64,000 bases of DNA from Tilletia caries (GCA_032718865.1 JALUTQ010000033.1:806001-870000), one strand, 5' to 3'. Numbered from the stretch's first letter, positions 40,806 to 51,661 are shown. Numbers and translations: made by a program. The notes: generated from the sequence alone by a model not told the origin.

Positions 40806-42524
40806 GCGTCGACGGCGAGCTGTCTACTGCTTCCGTCTGAGATCGGCTGTGCTGTAATAACCAGAAGAAAGGAGTAGGCATCCGGTCAGTACAAGCCGGC
40901 ATAGCCAGCCAATCGTGCTCTAGTAGTGTATACGCACCCCTCGGCAATGGTCATCATGCACGATCTGTTCCAATAGACGTGGGTAGGCCTGCAGAGTAAA
41001 TAAACAAACAAGGAGCAAAGGCACAGGCGCACAGGGCCAGTGATGATCACAGTGAAAATTGCCTGTATTGCGATCAAATCTGGATCGTTACAAAATGAGA
41101 ACCAGGGCCCACTTCCCGGCGCGAGGGTTGTCCAGTTGCCAGCGCGCGCCCTATGAGCGCAAATTTTCAGAGCGCGGCGCGAGGGGCTCGCGCCCAGTGG
41201 GTTGAGCGCCAAAATCAGGGCGCGCGCTCGCAACTGGACAGGGCCTCAATTGTCATCCAGGCTTTGGCAGTATTTCTGTAATGATAACCCAATGTCTTCA
41301 AGTTCACTCCCTTGAAGGCTTGAACGCGCGAGGATACTTAAATTTTGCAACAATCTACAGGTCAAGTTTCTGATTGCCTTCCATGTTGGTGCAACAGACA
41401 ACTGTGATCCTGGTCTTGACTTTTTTAGTCCCTCGCAGCTGCTCAGTAGAGAGGCCCGTATCAGGCTACAGCTTTCAAAACAGTCCAGTCTCATCCATGT
41501 TATAGATGTCCTTAGTACTGTATTTGGAAAGCACTGACTGAAGCTTGGGACGCTCAACAGTGATGTCTGCAGCCTTGACTGAGCCAGATTCTCCATGTCG
41601 CCGCCAATTTTTGATCTTATGGCGCGACTGGAAATTATCTAGCCAGCCATTGGACCATACAGAACCAGAGAACTTCTTCTTATCACTATCAGGATGCGAT
41701 CGCTGAAAGAAGATGGCAGCTTTCGCCTTGACCATCTCTCCCGTAATGCTAATGCTATTCTGATAGGCAACAATCCACTCATAAAGGGCACTCTCAACGA
41801 GTGGCCATTCGGCCACACGACGCCTCTGGTTATCAGAGATTAGAAATGCATCCTTGCCCTTGTTGAATGTGTTTGAGATAGTTCCCTGGCTCACATCAAC
41901 CCCATGTTCCTTCTTCAGCCACACCATCAACTCTTCCTGAGAGTGTGTGCGATTAGTCTTCTCGTGATGAACACATAGAAGTTGGCGAAGGGTATCATCC
42001 CAATTTCCTTTCTTCTTGCTCTTTCCACCAGCAGAGTCAGAAGCTTTCTGTTTGTCAAACTCAACCATGTTCAATGACAACAGGTGCGTTGCAAAAACAG
42101 GAGAGAAAGAGTACTGAAAGAGGAGTGGAGTGTGTCTCAACTAATGAGCAATGCTTCCCCGCACGTCTTGCGTGCAACTGACAGTTGAACAAAAGCGCCG
42201 ACGGTAAAAAGTGTGTGTGGATGGGTGGAAAGTCACTGGAGATGTGACTTGTGGTGATTGTTGATGAATGCGGAAGTGGTGGTGGTGAGACAGGACGTTG
42301 AGCGAGCAAAATCTGCACTCAAAGCCTAGCCTGGCGGCTGGCGCCACATGGCCACCGCGTGGCGCCCACATGACCACCTGGTTAAGCTTATATGAGGCCG
42401 ATCCTAGCTAATATATTAGATTAAGGAGGTTATCTAATATTACATATGGACCAAGTTCGTCCCGGCCAGATCCTATTAAATTATCAAGGATATTAGCTTA
42501 ACGAGTATTAAATTATCGAGGGAG

Positions 42525-43131
42525 TACTGTATTAGCATGAAGATATCGCGGAAGCCATCCGTAATTTACATCTCGCAAATATGCTCAACACTTACAAAGG
42601 CTAGATCTACTGAAGGTGTATAATGCATTCTAAGAAATACTCCAGTAAGAATTTGTATAACTAGACATAGACCTAGTAGAGATCCAAAATTCCACATATA
42701 TGATAGATTAGCAGGTTGTGGGGAATCTACTAGAAACCTATAAGCTAGACCTAGGATAGGATATTTTTTAAAGTAGACGCATTAAATTATAAATTGTATT
42801 GTAGATTAGAAGTTCTTTCTGTTGTCTTTTCCTACGTTTTTGAAAACCTGTTTTCTTCTGTTCTGTTCGTTAAGTTTAACTTCCTTTTTTCGTTTTACTA
42901 TAACCCTTTTTATAATCTTCTTTTTTAAAAGGGTGTAGTTCTAGTTTTTGCTTTTTTATTATATAATCGGCGGAGCCGTAAAGTGCACAAAGATAAGTAG
43001 CTCAACTTCCAAAAGGCAGCGCCGCAGAAGAAGTATCTACCGGTCACTTTCGTATTTCGCTGATCCTAGTTCTCAAATCGCAGGTACTTGTAGCCTTACC
43101 TCTGCCTGTGAGCCTGTGAACTTCCTTTAAT
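42525..43131. other. No gene recognised; AT-rich
   Basis: This AT-rich sequence has no long frame. Pyrimidine-rich tracts at 42800-42960 could be upstream sequence of the following gene. Confidence 0.3.
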
Positions 43132-43201
43132 CCTCACTCAATACTCAATACTCAATACTCAATACTGAATACTCAATACTCAATACCCAATACCCAACAC
43201 C
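43132..43201 (+). repeat. ACTCAAT minisatellite
   Basis: About nine tandem copies of the 7-bp unit ACTCAAT drift to ACCCAAT and ACCCAAC at the right end. The array stops 17 bp before the ATG at 43218, so it lies in the presumed 5' UTR. Confidence 0.9.
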
Positions 43202-43217
43202 CGACTTACATTTTACG

Positions 43218-44044
43218 ATGCCGAAAAACCCGATAATGTCGCCTGAAGAGCTCAAGAGGGCACACTCGATCGAGACGCTCTGTGGTGGGCTTGAACGATT
43301 CAACCTATTCTTCTCGCATAACAGCAACACCAGGAATTCGGCCACCAACAAGAAGAAGACGGACGTGCGCGAATGTGTAGTGCTTCGAAAGCCTGAATGC
43401 GCGCGCACAACAGCGCCGGTCGCACTCTCTCCCGCCGAGATCCTACAACTCATGGAACAGGACGCCTTCGAATTCACCCTCGGCTGCCCCAAGTGCCGCA
43501 TCGGCAACATTCAGCCGCGCTGCATGAGGACACACAATTGCGCGGAGGTCGAGGACGAGGACGAGAGCGAGGACGAGAGCGAGGACGAGCTGACCGAGCA
43601 GCCGCAGCGGCAACAGGAACGGCAGCAGCGGGAGCAGCAGGCACAGAAACCGCAGCAGCAGCAACGGCAAAAACACAAGCAGAGACAGCCAACAGCCACG
43701 CCTCAACCGCCGGTGGCCGCCCACGGTACTCCTCCCTGAGGCCCGTGGACATGCCCTTCAACTCCGCAGCCGCGTGCCGATCGTCCGCGGCGTACATGAT
43801 CGAGCTCACGTCGCCCGCGAAGCCGAGCCTCAAACCCAATTCGTCCGCCTTGAGGACGTCGAAGTCGAGCGTCCAGATCGGGCATTCCCCCCGCCCAGCG
43901 GCCGACCCGGCTTCAACGCAGAAGATGTTGGCCAGGAGGCACTACAACTCCATGCGCAGCGTGGTCGCCGAAGCAGGCGGCGCAGTATACAGGATGCCGA
44001 CCATGGGCTCCATCTCCCGCATTTACAACAGGTCAGAGAGCTGA
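43218..44044 (+). pseudogene. Hypothetical protein with Cys cluster and Gln-rich region, frameshifted
   Basis: The ATG at 43218 (MPKNPIMSPEELKRAHSIET) leads through CGGLERFNLFFSHNSN, VALSPAEILQLMEQDAFEFT, a Cys cluster (LGCPKCRIGNIQPRC), an acidic tract and a Gln-rich tract to a stop at 43737. One frame over, from about 43700 to 44044, the text is also coding-like: MPFNSAAACRSSAAYMIELT, SSVQIGHSPRPAAD and MLARRHYNSMRSVVAEAGGA, ending RIYNRSES. The two probably form one protein of about 275 residues broken by an indel in the CA-rich stretch near 43700. The family is not recognised. The CxxC...C pattern could bind zinc. Confidence 0.5.
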
Positions 44045-45456
44045 TCCGGATCCGACGACGACGGACACGAGAACGGACAAGTTACGGGTGACTACTTGGA
44101 GGTGCTGGAGGGCGGTGCAAGTCGGCTGGGAGTGAGGAGAAGCGACGAGGGGGGCGGTTCATGGAGAAGGTGGTGTGTTACAGCAACCTTGATGACCTGG
44201 TCCACTTGGTCGTATGAGTGGCTCGCTGTACGACGCCGTTTGCTACACGTGAGCTCATCTTTTCTCTTCACTCCCCCAGTCTTCCTCTTCCTCTTCCTAC
44301 TGATTTCCTATCCCCACCCTTTCCCCTCCTTCCTTCACCCTTCATGATTCAGCTCAAGCCTAACTTCTCTCTTTTCACCACCCTCGAGGGATTCAGTAGC
44401 TTCTACCTGCCTGGTCTTGATTTCCATTCATGGCTTACAGGGCGGTGCGCGTGTCATCATCACCACTACCAGCTACTCCCGTGCCACCGTCGAGTACTAA
44501 CAGCTTAGGGTTTAGGGGTTAGTGTCGGCAGCCGAGGCTGAGTTGAAGGTTCGGCAGAGTCGAACTAGCATTGAACTGCCTCCGGTCGTTATTTCGGGAC
44601 CATCCTTGAAAATAATTTTCTCCAACAGAAGCCAAAAAAATGCCCGCAAATCGCAAATGACTGTTAAAAGTAGCCCAGTCGCGCTGACGAGCTGGGCCTT
44701 GCCTCAACAACGCTGTATAATACTCTTACAGCTCATATCCGGTGCCGGAAGAAACATGAGGAGTTGAAGAAATCGCCAAAAACCATAAGGCGGTTAGGGT
44801 ATCTATTTAACACCACTTCGAAAGAAATTAGATCCGCTGCCGCTAAATCGTCCGGCTCAACTGTTTAATGCGTCAATTCAGCTGAGTTTGGCAGGGACCG
44901 TAGACAAATTCATTATCTGTCATTGTGCACAATCTGAGCATAATAAGAGATCCTATCGAGGAGCCAGCCCGCTTCCAGTCCCAAACTCCGACGTTATTTT
45001 ATTCAGAAGGGAAATGAAGGCTTTGACGAACGTGAACTGCCCCTAAACGTTTTTAAATCGAGATGCTACTTGGACGAGCTCTACGAGTTTTGTTAATGGG
45101 TCAAGAGCGTACATCCATATCCTAATGAGGTGCGAGCCATACATGGGCTTTGGCCCAGCGAAAGCCAGCTGCCAAGGTCTCAATGCCGCTTTCCATAAGC
45201 GTCTGCCCCTTCTTGTCCTCTCAAGAGACTCCAATCATACCAGTCGGAACGGGGACGGGTGTCGTGCCCACGATCATTGGCTAATCAGCGCTTCGCGGGG
45301 TTAGGGTGGGATGTCCGGGGATTGATTGCGGGTGGAAGTGCGGGGGAAGAGAAGAGAAAGGGGCTAGGGGAGTAGCAGGAGAAGGAGAGGGGGAAGGATG
45401 GAGACAAGGGGGTATTAAACAGGTCTACAGGTCTTGAGGAATGGACATCTACTGAC
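44045..45456. other. No gene recognised
   Basis: Only short frames are present. 44500-44522 contains a TTAGGGTTTAGGGGTTAG stretch, a short telomere-like motif with no array. 45300-45420 is purine-rich. Nothing is assigned. Confidence 0.3.
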
Positions 45457-45925
45457 CTACTTTCCGCAATCGCTGCGCTTTCGCTTGTTCGTCCGGTTGT
45501 CGCGGACCGCGTAGATTCGGCGCTGCAACGCTGCTGCCCTCTTGGCGCTTGACCGCTCCTTGTCCTCGAGCTGGCCGATTTTGCGGAGCTGCTCGAGCTC
45601 GGCGATAGCCGACTCTGTGTCTGGCCGTCTGCCTCGGCCTCGGCCTTGAGGGCGGTGTGTTCCGCGGCGAGCCTCTCGCGCGTTCTGGAGGGGGAGGAAG
45701 GAAAGGTGAGTAGCGGTCTTGGCTTAGGAGCGGGGAGGGGACTTACAGTTTAAGATCGTCGAGCTTGGCCCGGTGGAGAGCCGATCGCCGCTCCTCGTCC
45801 GTCACCATCTCGAGGAACCTTTGGATGAAGGGCGGAAGCACAAAGCCCGGGGTGTTGCGCTTCAGGTTCCGGGCCTGCAGCGGGCCGTACGTGTAGCGTA
45901 CGGAGGAGAAGGGTGATGAGGACAT
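45457..45925 (-). pseudogene. Two-exon coiled-coil protein with basic C-terminus, one frameshift
   Basis: It starts at 45925: MSSSPFSSVRYTYGPLQARN, TPGFVLPPFIQRFLEMV and LHRAKLDDLK. A 62-bp intron (45685-45746) keeps the frame. Exon 2 reads TRERLAAEHTALKAEAEADG, shifts by one base near 45610, then AIAELEQLRKIGQLEDKERS and AAALQRRIYAVRDNRTNKRK, ending SDCGK at TAG 45457. It is a leucine-zipper-like coil with a nuclear-localisation-like basic end. Its architecture is similar to the genes at 7603-8174 and 31937-32300. No family recognised. Confidence 0.5.
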
Positions 45926-46329
45926 GTTGTGTGACTGAGTGAGAGGATGGTATGCGAATGCGAGGGTGTGAGAGGCTGCGAGGGAAATGTAGAAGAGGGA
46001 GGGAGAGACGGTGAGCAGAGCCGGTTCTTATCAGTCTTTCCATCCTCAAATGCCAGCAAGATTACTTCCATTACTAGAGAATGCTCCCCGTTGCAGTGAG
46101 TCCTCGAGAGAGAGAAGCTGAACTTTGGAGTGTTGGAGTGAGCTCTGGCGTGCATAGCGAGCAGCGGACTGGCGCGCGAAAGGATCCGAGGCTCGACCAT
46201 CTGACTGCCGCGGGGGCGCTTGGCATACGGGACACGACATATGGCAGAACAAAGGCATGCATGCGGAACAACCAGGCCGTTAAAGGTAAGTAACGATCTT
46301 GGCATCGGAGCGGCGAGGGGACATACAGT

Positions 46330-46766
46330 CAGTGGTGCATATTATACTATAGTATGTCACTTTTCCGCAGTCGAATTTGAGCCACATACTATCCATAGTA
46401 TGCAAAAAGCATATACTATCTCCTGATAGTATATGTAGTATGCGGCGTAAACTATATGCCACTTGAAGTCTACTATATTCATACTATAGTATATAATGAC
46501 AATTTCCGGCCGAATTGTGCCTTAGTATGACACTAAAAGTGTATTATAGAATAGAGCTGGTATGTCTGTATGACATATATAATGCACTAGAAGTATACTA
46601 TGGCACAGAAATAGTATACTTCAGTATACAACAAGCTCTTACAATGATCCTAGATACATCCTATTGTGGATGTTTCTGGGATACTCTTTTCATACTACTC
46701 TGAAAGTATAATATAGTATAAAAAGAGGACACATCCAGAATACTGTTTGAGTACTAGAGTACACTA
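46330..46766 (+). repeat. CAGTGGTGCA hAT-type MITE, truncated copy
   Basis: It begins CAGTGGTGCATATTATACTA and is collinear with 11104-11570 of the complete copy, with few differences. It ends in GTACTAGAGTACAC, 18 bp before a TAAGGTTGTCC MITE. The right terminus is absent. No gene is recognised in 45926-46329. Confidence 0.85.
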
Positions 46767-46784
46767 ATCCCTCGTCCCGGTATG

Positions 46785-47572
46785 TAAGGTTGTCCCCGGA
46801 GTAACGCGGAGGGCTCCGCCTCCGCATTTCCAAATTCCGCCGGAATTTTGACTTTTTGAGGCGAGCTCCGCCTTCGCAGACTAAGACAGAGCTGACCAAA
46901 ACCAGCTCCGCGTTCCGACGGAATTTTACAACAGTTGAAATCCCAGCTCCGCGCTCCGCGTTTTTCCTGTGCGTTTTCATAATGCTCCTCCGTGCTCCGT
47001 GTATGCGGAGCTCGGAATTCCGCGGAATTCCGTCGGAGCGCAGTGGTGGTATAATTTGTTCTCAGAATGACTCTAACACTATCAGAGCTATACATTCACC
47101 ATTCGACATTGTTGCGGTATTCACTCCAGTTCTATTCTGAAGCTCTCGACGGATGATGACGCCTGTTTTATCCCCTGCGCGTGTCTCGACGATGCCTATT
47201 TTCTCGGAATTCTGTACATTTCCGCGGAACTTGGACGGAATTCCGGCGGAGCGCACCCAAAATGAGGTCACGTGACCCCTATTTTTGACTATCACGTGAC
47301 CTCACAGCTCCATCGGAATTCCGCGGAAATTCCGCCGGAATTTTCACACAATTTTGACGACTCCGCGCTCCGTACTTTTGGCTAGTGGGCTCAGGATTGG
47401 GCTCCGCGCTCCGCGTAGATTCCGGCGGAGTCCTCCAGGCGGACTCCGTGCTTTTTAAGATCAAAAATTTCTCAAAAGTGAGCTCCGCGCTCCGCCTCCG
47501 GCGGAACCCTCCGTCGGAGGAGTACGGAGTCCGCAAAACCCCAGCTCCGCATCAACTCCGGGGACAACCTTA
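46785..47572. mobile_element. TAAGGTTGTCC MITE, complete copy
   Basis: It has perfect 18-bp inverted ends TAAGGTTGTCCCCGGAGT (46785-46802 and 47555-47572) and a length of 788 bp. The interior is rich in CTCCGCGCTCCGC and GGAATTCCGCGG, with GGTCACGTGACC and CACGTGACCTC sites in the middle. A 4-bp direct repeat TATG flanks it on both sides; the 8-bp duplication expected for hAT is not visible. Partial copies are at 22429, 30543 and 58059. Confidence 0.85.
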
Positions 47573-47803
47573 TATGCGGGAGCGGAGTAATTCACCTGAG
47601 ACAGGACAATTAAGTCAGTGATGTTCTAGTGGAAAAGGCTAAGTGGATTCGCTTATGAGGTACAAAGGGAACTCGGCTATTTATAGGAATGAGAGAAGCA
47701 GAAGGAAGAAGAGAGAAGCCGAGGCGTGAGAAGAAGGATAAAGAGAAGAGCCGGCTGCCACGCCGTTGCGTAACGATCTAAGAGCAGAAAGGGGAAGAAA
47801 CGT

Positions 47804-47806
<3 letters not shown>

Positions 47807-47851
<45 letters not shown>
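47807..47851 (+). repeat. (GA)n microsatellite
   Basis: About 22 uninterrupted GA units. 47573-47806 and 47852-47899 hold no recognised gene. Confidence 0.95.
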
Positions 47852-47853
<2 letters not shown>

Positions 47854-47899
47854 GAACGGGAATGGACTGATCATGATCAAACTAGTACTACTCGTCGGT

Positions 47900-48690
47900 A
47901 AGGATCTGGTTCGCCAGCACATCACATCGACGGAACGGTCTCGTCGAAGAGATGCCTTGAGCTCGAATGTGCACGCTCAATCGGATTAAAATTTGGGCTG
48001 TAGGGAGGAAGCAGATCTAGCTTGCACCCTGTATTCGAAGAAATAAAAGTTGAAGATCGAGTGAGCATTGAGAACGAGGGCTAAGAGGCCATGTCATATG
48101 TGAAAACCCTCAGCTCTCACTCACCGAAGCTTTCAATCAGCTGTAAGACCTCGGCTGACTTGTGGAAACTCGCGTTGTCCAGAACAAGGACGGAGTTTGG
48201 AGCAGGGTATGGCTGCATTTGTGGTAGCAACTCAGTGCGCAAGTATGAACAGAACTTTTCCGTATTGAAGGACCCTCGCACCGCCCACGGAGCGAACAGA
48301 CCAGAGCTTGATAGTGCGGCGATACATGAGAGGCGACCACCGCGCGTGTATGGTCGAAACAGGCGTGCGTGGGAGTTTCGTTGGCTGCGGGCCCGGAATC
48401 GCACTGCGTCTCGTGCGTCGTACGAGGTCTCGTCGGAAAATACCAGCTGATCGTTGCTGTAGTTGCTACTTGCTGATGCGGAGGATGTATTCGCGGCGCC
48501 GCGTCTCGGAACGCTCTAACGCAATGCGATGCGCGCGTTTGAGCGTTATGCCGGCTCGCTGTAAAGATCGGTGGATGGTGCTGATGGAGACTCGTGTTCC
48601 GACAGTGCGCTCGACAATGTCCCTGACCTCGTCCAGGTAGAGGTCGGGATGGCGCAAAACGAGCTCGTTCAGGAATTGGAGGACGGCCGT
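47900..48690 (-). pseudogene. IS630/Tc1-type (DDE_3) transposase with one intron, decayed
   Basis: On the minus strand from about 48690: LYLDEVRDIVERTVGTRVSI and STIHRSLQRAGITLKRAHRI (the helix-turn-helix region), then after a stop and frame change LVFSDETSYDARDAVRFRAR (first Asp), YTRGGRLSCIAALSSSGLFA, GSFNTEKFCSYLRTELLPQM and SVLVLDNASFHKSAEVL (second Asp). A GTGAGT donor (about 48124) and TACAG acceptor (about 48030) bound an intron. Removal joins ESFG to CKLDLLPPYSPNFNPIERA (Glu), giving 34 residues between the second Asp and the Glu. The N-terminus is cut by the MITE at 48686 and the C-terminus after NPIER is scrambled. Confidence 0.75.
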
Positions 48691-49355
48691 CTCTTTTCAT
48701 AATTACACCAGCATCTTACTCCGTACTCCGTCACGATAAGAAGCACCAGAGAAAACCTACTCCGTGCTCCGTCAAATTATGAAAGGTCTCAGAAAGTTTA
48801 CTCCGTACTCCGTAGCTACGAAGCCCGGATAATCCGGGGGAGCTCCGTACTCCGGGAGATGATCTCACAAATCTCAAAATATGGTATGATTTCAGAAATG
48901 AGTATGCTTGTGATCAAGCTTGTAGCAGCCATGCTTAAGACATAAGTCTGAGAGCGCTTGAAGAGCTGTTTTGGTCAGATTTAGACTGCGAGATGAGATT
49001 TGTGAAAATAAATTTTGAAAATGGACCCCAAAATACCCATGTTTATAGTAAAATACCTTCCTTATGACAAAAATGTGGAGGTCCCGGAGTGCCCCGGACT
49101 CCGGGGGTAGCTCCGTACTCCGTCACATTTCACAGGTATTTACTCTGTACTCCGGGGAATTTCTGCAACGCCCAGAGGTCAGCTCCGTGCTCCGGAAAAT
49201 TTCCTGCGATGATCAAATGCCAGCTCCGTACTCCGGCAACGGTGAGGTAACCTCTCGATTCTCACTCCGTACTCCCGGCTCCCCCGGAGTGCGGCCCCGG
49301 ATAACTGGGGCGCTCCGGCAAAGCCGCTCCGGGGCTTACTCCGTGCTCATCCTTA
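48686..49355 (-). repeat. TAAGGATGAGC MITE, inverted partial copy
   Basis: It is the reverse complement of 31137-31830 of the complete copy. The end GTGCTCATCCTTA is at 49355, with the AT-rich core near 48990-49075. The other terminus is missing; at 48686 it passes into the IS630-type transposase. This copy lies just upstream of the VID27 fragment and may have removed its 5' half. Confidence 0.8.
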
Positions 49356-49642
49356 GCCCGTACTGCTGACCAAGTTCCTCTCCAATTTTCCATCCTTTCC
49401 TGTAGGTCCCTTTTTAAAACTCAGATGCGTTCTTCTCTTCTTCCGTTGCCACTTGCCATCCCCCTCTCCAGTCTCCCTTTGCTCAATACATACCTGCAGC
49501 TGTACTGAAAGTCTTTCTTCAGCTCGGCACAACCATGTCAGGTGCGTCCTTGCCTCTACTCCGTATTAACCTTCGTTTCTGTCCAGTCTGATTCCTCTCT
49601 CTCCTTCTTCCCTCCTTGTCAGGCCCATCGTAGTAGCGAGCG

Positions 49643-51661
49643 ATGTCCGCCGTTTCTTTCGAAGACGAGGACGACGAAGACGAGGCTGTCGCGGCTGTCG
49701 ATGTGGATCGGAGCCTGGAAGTGCAGCGCAGGCGGGAAGAGGAGGAACAGGAAGAGGAATCTGAGGACGATGAAGGAGGGGATGAGTCCTTTGTGCAGGA
49801 AATGCTCGGCTCCTCAGGCTCACGGGGCGCAATCGCCGGTACCAGCAAGCCAGACATCAACTCTGAATTGGCGTTAGGCTACAAGAGCGGTCGATCCTTC
49901 GTCGTCCGCGGCAACCAGATCGGTGTCTTCCGTCTCTCTGACGATCAGAACAAGCTGGAGTTCTCGACTTCAATTCGGCAGGTTGGCACGCCTAAGGGGA
50001 AGATATTCACGCCGAAGAAGGTCATGCTGCATGACAATGATCGGGCGCTGGTCATGATGAATCCGGACCAAGGCTCGGCAACTATCTTCACTATGTAACT
50101 ATGATAACTATATAGTTATAACTAATAGTGATAACTTGACTATACTTTGGGTGGCGAAGCCGCAAAGAAAAAATAGTAGCTATAACTTTTTCAGATCGGC
50201 GCGGAGTAACTAATAGTTGAAATAGTTATTAAAGATCGCACCTGGCTGATATAGCCACTAGATAGTCACTATATAGTAGCTCCAGCTACTCCTAGTCACA
50301 TGTAGTCGCTATCTCAGTTACTCATAGCCACATATAGTGACTATTTCAATTTTCACCCAAATGTAACTTTTTGTGTTGGACAGGGGCTGGCTGAGACAGC
50401 TGCTGGATAGTTACTATATAGTAGTTCCAGTCACTTATAGCCACATATAGTGACTATGTCGATCTCACTTTGTGCTGAAACAGTCACAGGTAGCTACTGG
50501 AAGTGACTATAGTGGCTATTTCAGCGAAAAGCCAACGAAAATTTTGGATGGCTGATATAGTAACTATTAGTTTTTATAGTAGCTATATCTCACTTGACTA
50601 TACTATTTCCCGGCGAGGTGACCACTCACTATAAATTGACTATACTATTTCGCATAAAAGTGGTAACTCTAGTAGCTTGCCGAGCCTTGATCCGGACAAC
50701 CCGAACTCGCTCTTCAAAATGGATCTCGAGGTCGGTAAAGTAGTGGAGGAATGGAAGGTGTCCGACGATATTCAGATCCGGAATGCTGTACCGACGAGCA
50801 AGTTTGCCCAGATGACCTCGGAGCCCACGCTCATCGGTCATGGCCGGAACAGCGTATTCAAGATTGACCCACGGCTCTCTGGACTGAAGATGGTCGACTC
50901 CCTGTACAAGCGGTATACGACGAAGCAGGAGTTCGCCGCTGCAACCACGGACGAGGCCGGCCATCTTGCTGTTGCTTCCGACAAGGGCGAGATCCGACTC
51001 TTCGAAGCAATCGGGAAGAACGTCAAGACGGCCTTACCTTCGATCCGTGATCCTATTCGCGGAATTGACGTCACGGCGGATGGGCGCTACATGGTGGTGA
51101 CGTACAAGACGTACCTGTTGCTGATCGACACCTTGATCAGCGAAGGTCGGTATGCGGGCAAGCTCGGCTTTGAGCGTTCTTTCCCGGCCGATGCGAAGCC
51201 CACACCCCGTCGACTGCAAATCCGCCCGGAAAACGTGGCCGTGATGGACCAGGAGATCAGCTTCACTCCTGCGCGGTTCAACTCAATCTCGGAGAACAGT
51301 GATGAGACGAGCATCGTCACCTCCACGGGCCACTACATCATCTCGTGGGACTTCAACCAGGTCAACAGTGGGACTCTGGGCGAGTACAAGATCCGGAAGT
51401 TAGCGTATCGGATCGTGCAGGATGCGTTTGCGCATGGCTCGGATAGCAAAATCATCGTCGCGATGGAGAATGATGTGAAGATGGCGAAGAAAGAGGCGTT
51501 GAAGAGACCTACGAGGCAGAGTTTGCCGTTGACGCCCCGTCGCTTGCGGTCGTGAGTCTTGTTTTCCTTTCTTGGCCGCTGAGTGACCCCTCCTCGTCCA
51601 TGTCACTGATCTATCCCCTTTGTCTCACATTTACAGGTCGAAAGTCGAAAAACGATTCTGA
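49643..51661 (+). pseudogene. VID27: VID27 C-terminal domain, split by a hAT MITE
   Basis: 49643-50068 encodes an acidic stretch then ALGYKSGRSFVVRGNQIGVF, GTPKGKIFTPKKVMLHDND and VMMNPD. 50698-51551 continues NPNSLFKMDLEVGKVVEEWK, KFAQMTSEPTLIGH, DPRLSGLKMVDSLYKRYTTK, HLAVASDKGEIRLFEAIGKN, IRGIDVTADGRYMVVTYKTY, FTPARFNSISENSDETSIVT and YIISWDFNQVNSG. This is the WD40-like C-terminal domain of VID27, a fungal/plant protein named for vacuolar import and degradation. An 85-bp intron (51552-51636) leads to SKVEKRF and a stop at 51661. The N-terminal half of VID27 is absent. An alternative short first exon (ATG TCA G at about 49533, GTGCGT donor) could add a few residues. The 621-bp MITE inserts after VMMNPD and shifts the frame. 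Confidence 0.85.
50069..50689. mobile_element. hAT-type MITE, CAAGGCTCGGCAA termini, inside VID27
   Basis: The ends CAAGGCTCGGCAACTATCTT and, in reverse complement, CAAGGCTCGGCAAGCTACTA are flanked by an exact 8-bp duplication ATCCGGAC (50061-50068 and 50690-50697). The interior is full of AGTGACTATAGT and TAGTAACTATATAGT motifs. A 250-bp fragment of the same family is at 57486-57735. It lacks GT..AG ends, so splicing it out as an intron at its borders is unlikely. Confidence 0.93.

Larger units (their letters stand above)
37471..41245. mobile_element. PIF/Harbinger element, nearly complete, 3-bp TSD
   Basis: The ends GGCCCTGTCCAGTTGCGAGC (37471) and its inverted counterpart (to 41245) are exact over at least 22 bp. 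GCGCGC-rich subterminal sequence containing AATTTTCAGAGCGCG follows on both sides. TCA precedes the left end (37468-37470) and follows the right end (41246-41248). Inside are the two genes typical of Harbinger: a Myb/SANT-like protein on plus and a DDE transposase on minus, transcribed toward each other. It is inserted in the pogo transposase between AWMT and GALF. Confidence 0.92.
35471..42068 (-). pseudogene. Pogo/Tigger transposase, split in three
   Basis: The start at 42068 (MVEFDKQKASDSAGGKSKKK) begins the N-terminal DNA-binding half, with QLLCVHHEKTNRTHSQEELM, VSQGTISNTFNKGKDAF and the CENPB-type segment VWSNGWLDNFQSRHKIK. DIYNMDETGLF carries the first catalytic Asp. After it there are in-frame stops (TGA at 41472 and others) before AKFKYPRAFK and KAWMT. 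Beyond the Harbinger insertion it resumes with TGALFTAWVQWFDKQM, LLLLDNASSH (second Asp), FLPPNTTSVLQPVDQGVIR (third Asp) and SFK. Beyond the Ulp1 segment it resumes with HYRKIYYSELLRRMAEENRE and VNASVDAWRDG, and ends with an acidic C-terminus (TEAVPTEEEILEAVLDTQEE) near 35471. It is dead as a gene. Confidence 0.8.
35172..42524 (-). mobile_element. Pogo/Tigger element with nested insertions
   Basis: The inverted ends are CTCCCTCGATAATTGAATA at 35172 and, in reverse complement, CTCCCTCGATAATTTAATA at 42524. Each is flanked by TA (35170-35171 and 42525-42526), the Tc1/mariner-pogo target duplication. The transposase is on the minus strand. Two insertions disrupt it: a complete Harbinger element at 37471-41245 and a Ulp1-encoding segment at about 36208-37273. 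Without these the element would be roughly 2.5 kb. Confidence 0.85.

Noticed and set aside
43443..43839. Leucine/Cys-rich minus-strand frames opposite the Gln-rich gene
   Set aside because: They are antisense shadows of the acidic/Gln repeats, with low-complexity composition only.
44500..44525. Telomere repeat (TTAGGG-like)
   Set aside because: Only two or three imperfect units (TTAGGGTTTAGGGGTTAG) are present, far too few for a telomeric tract, and sequence continues on both sides.
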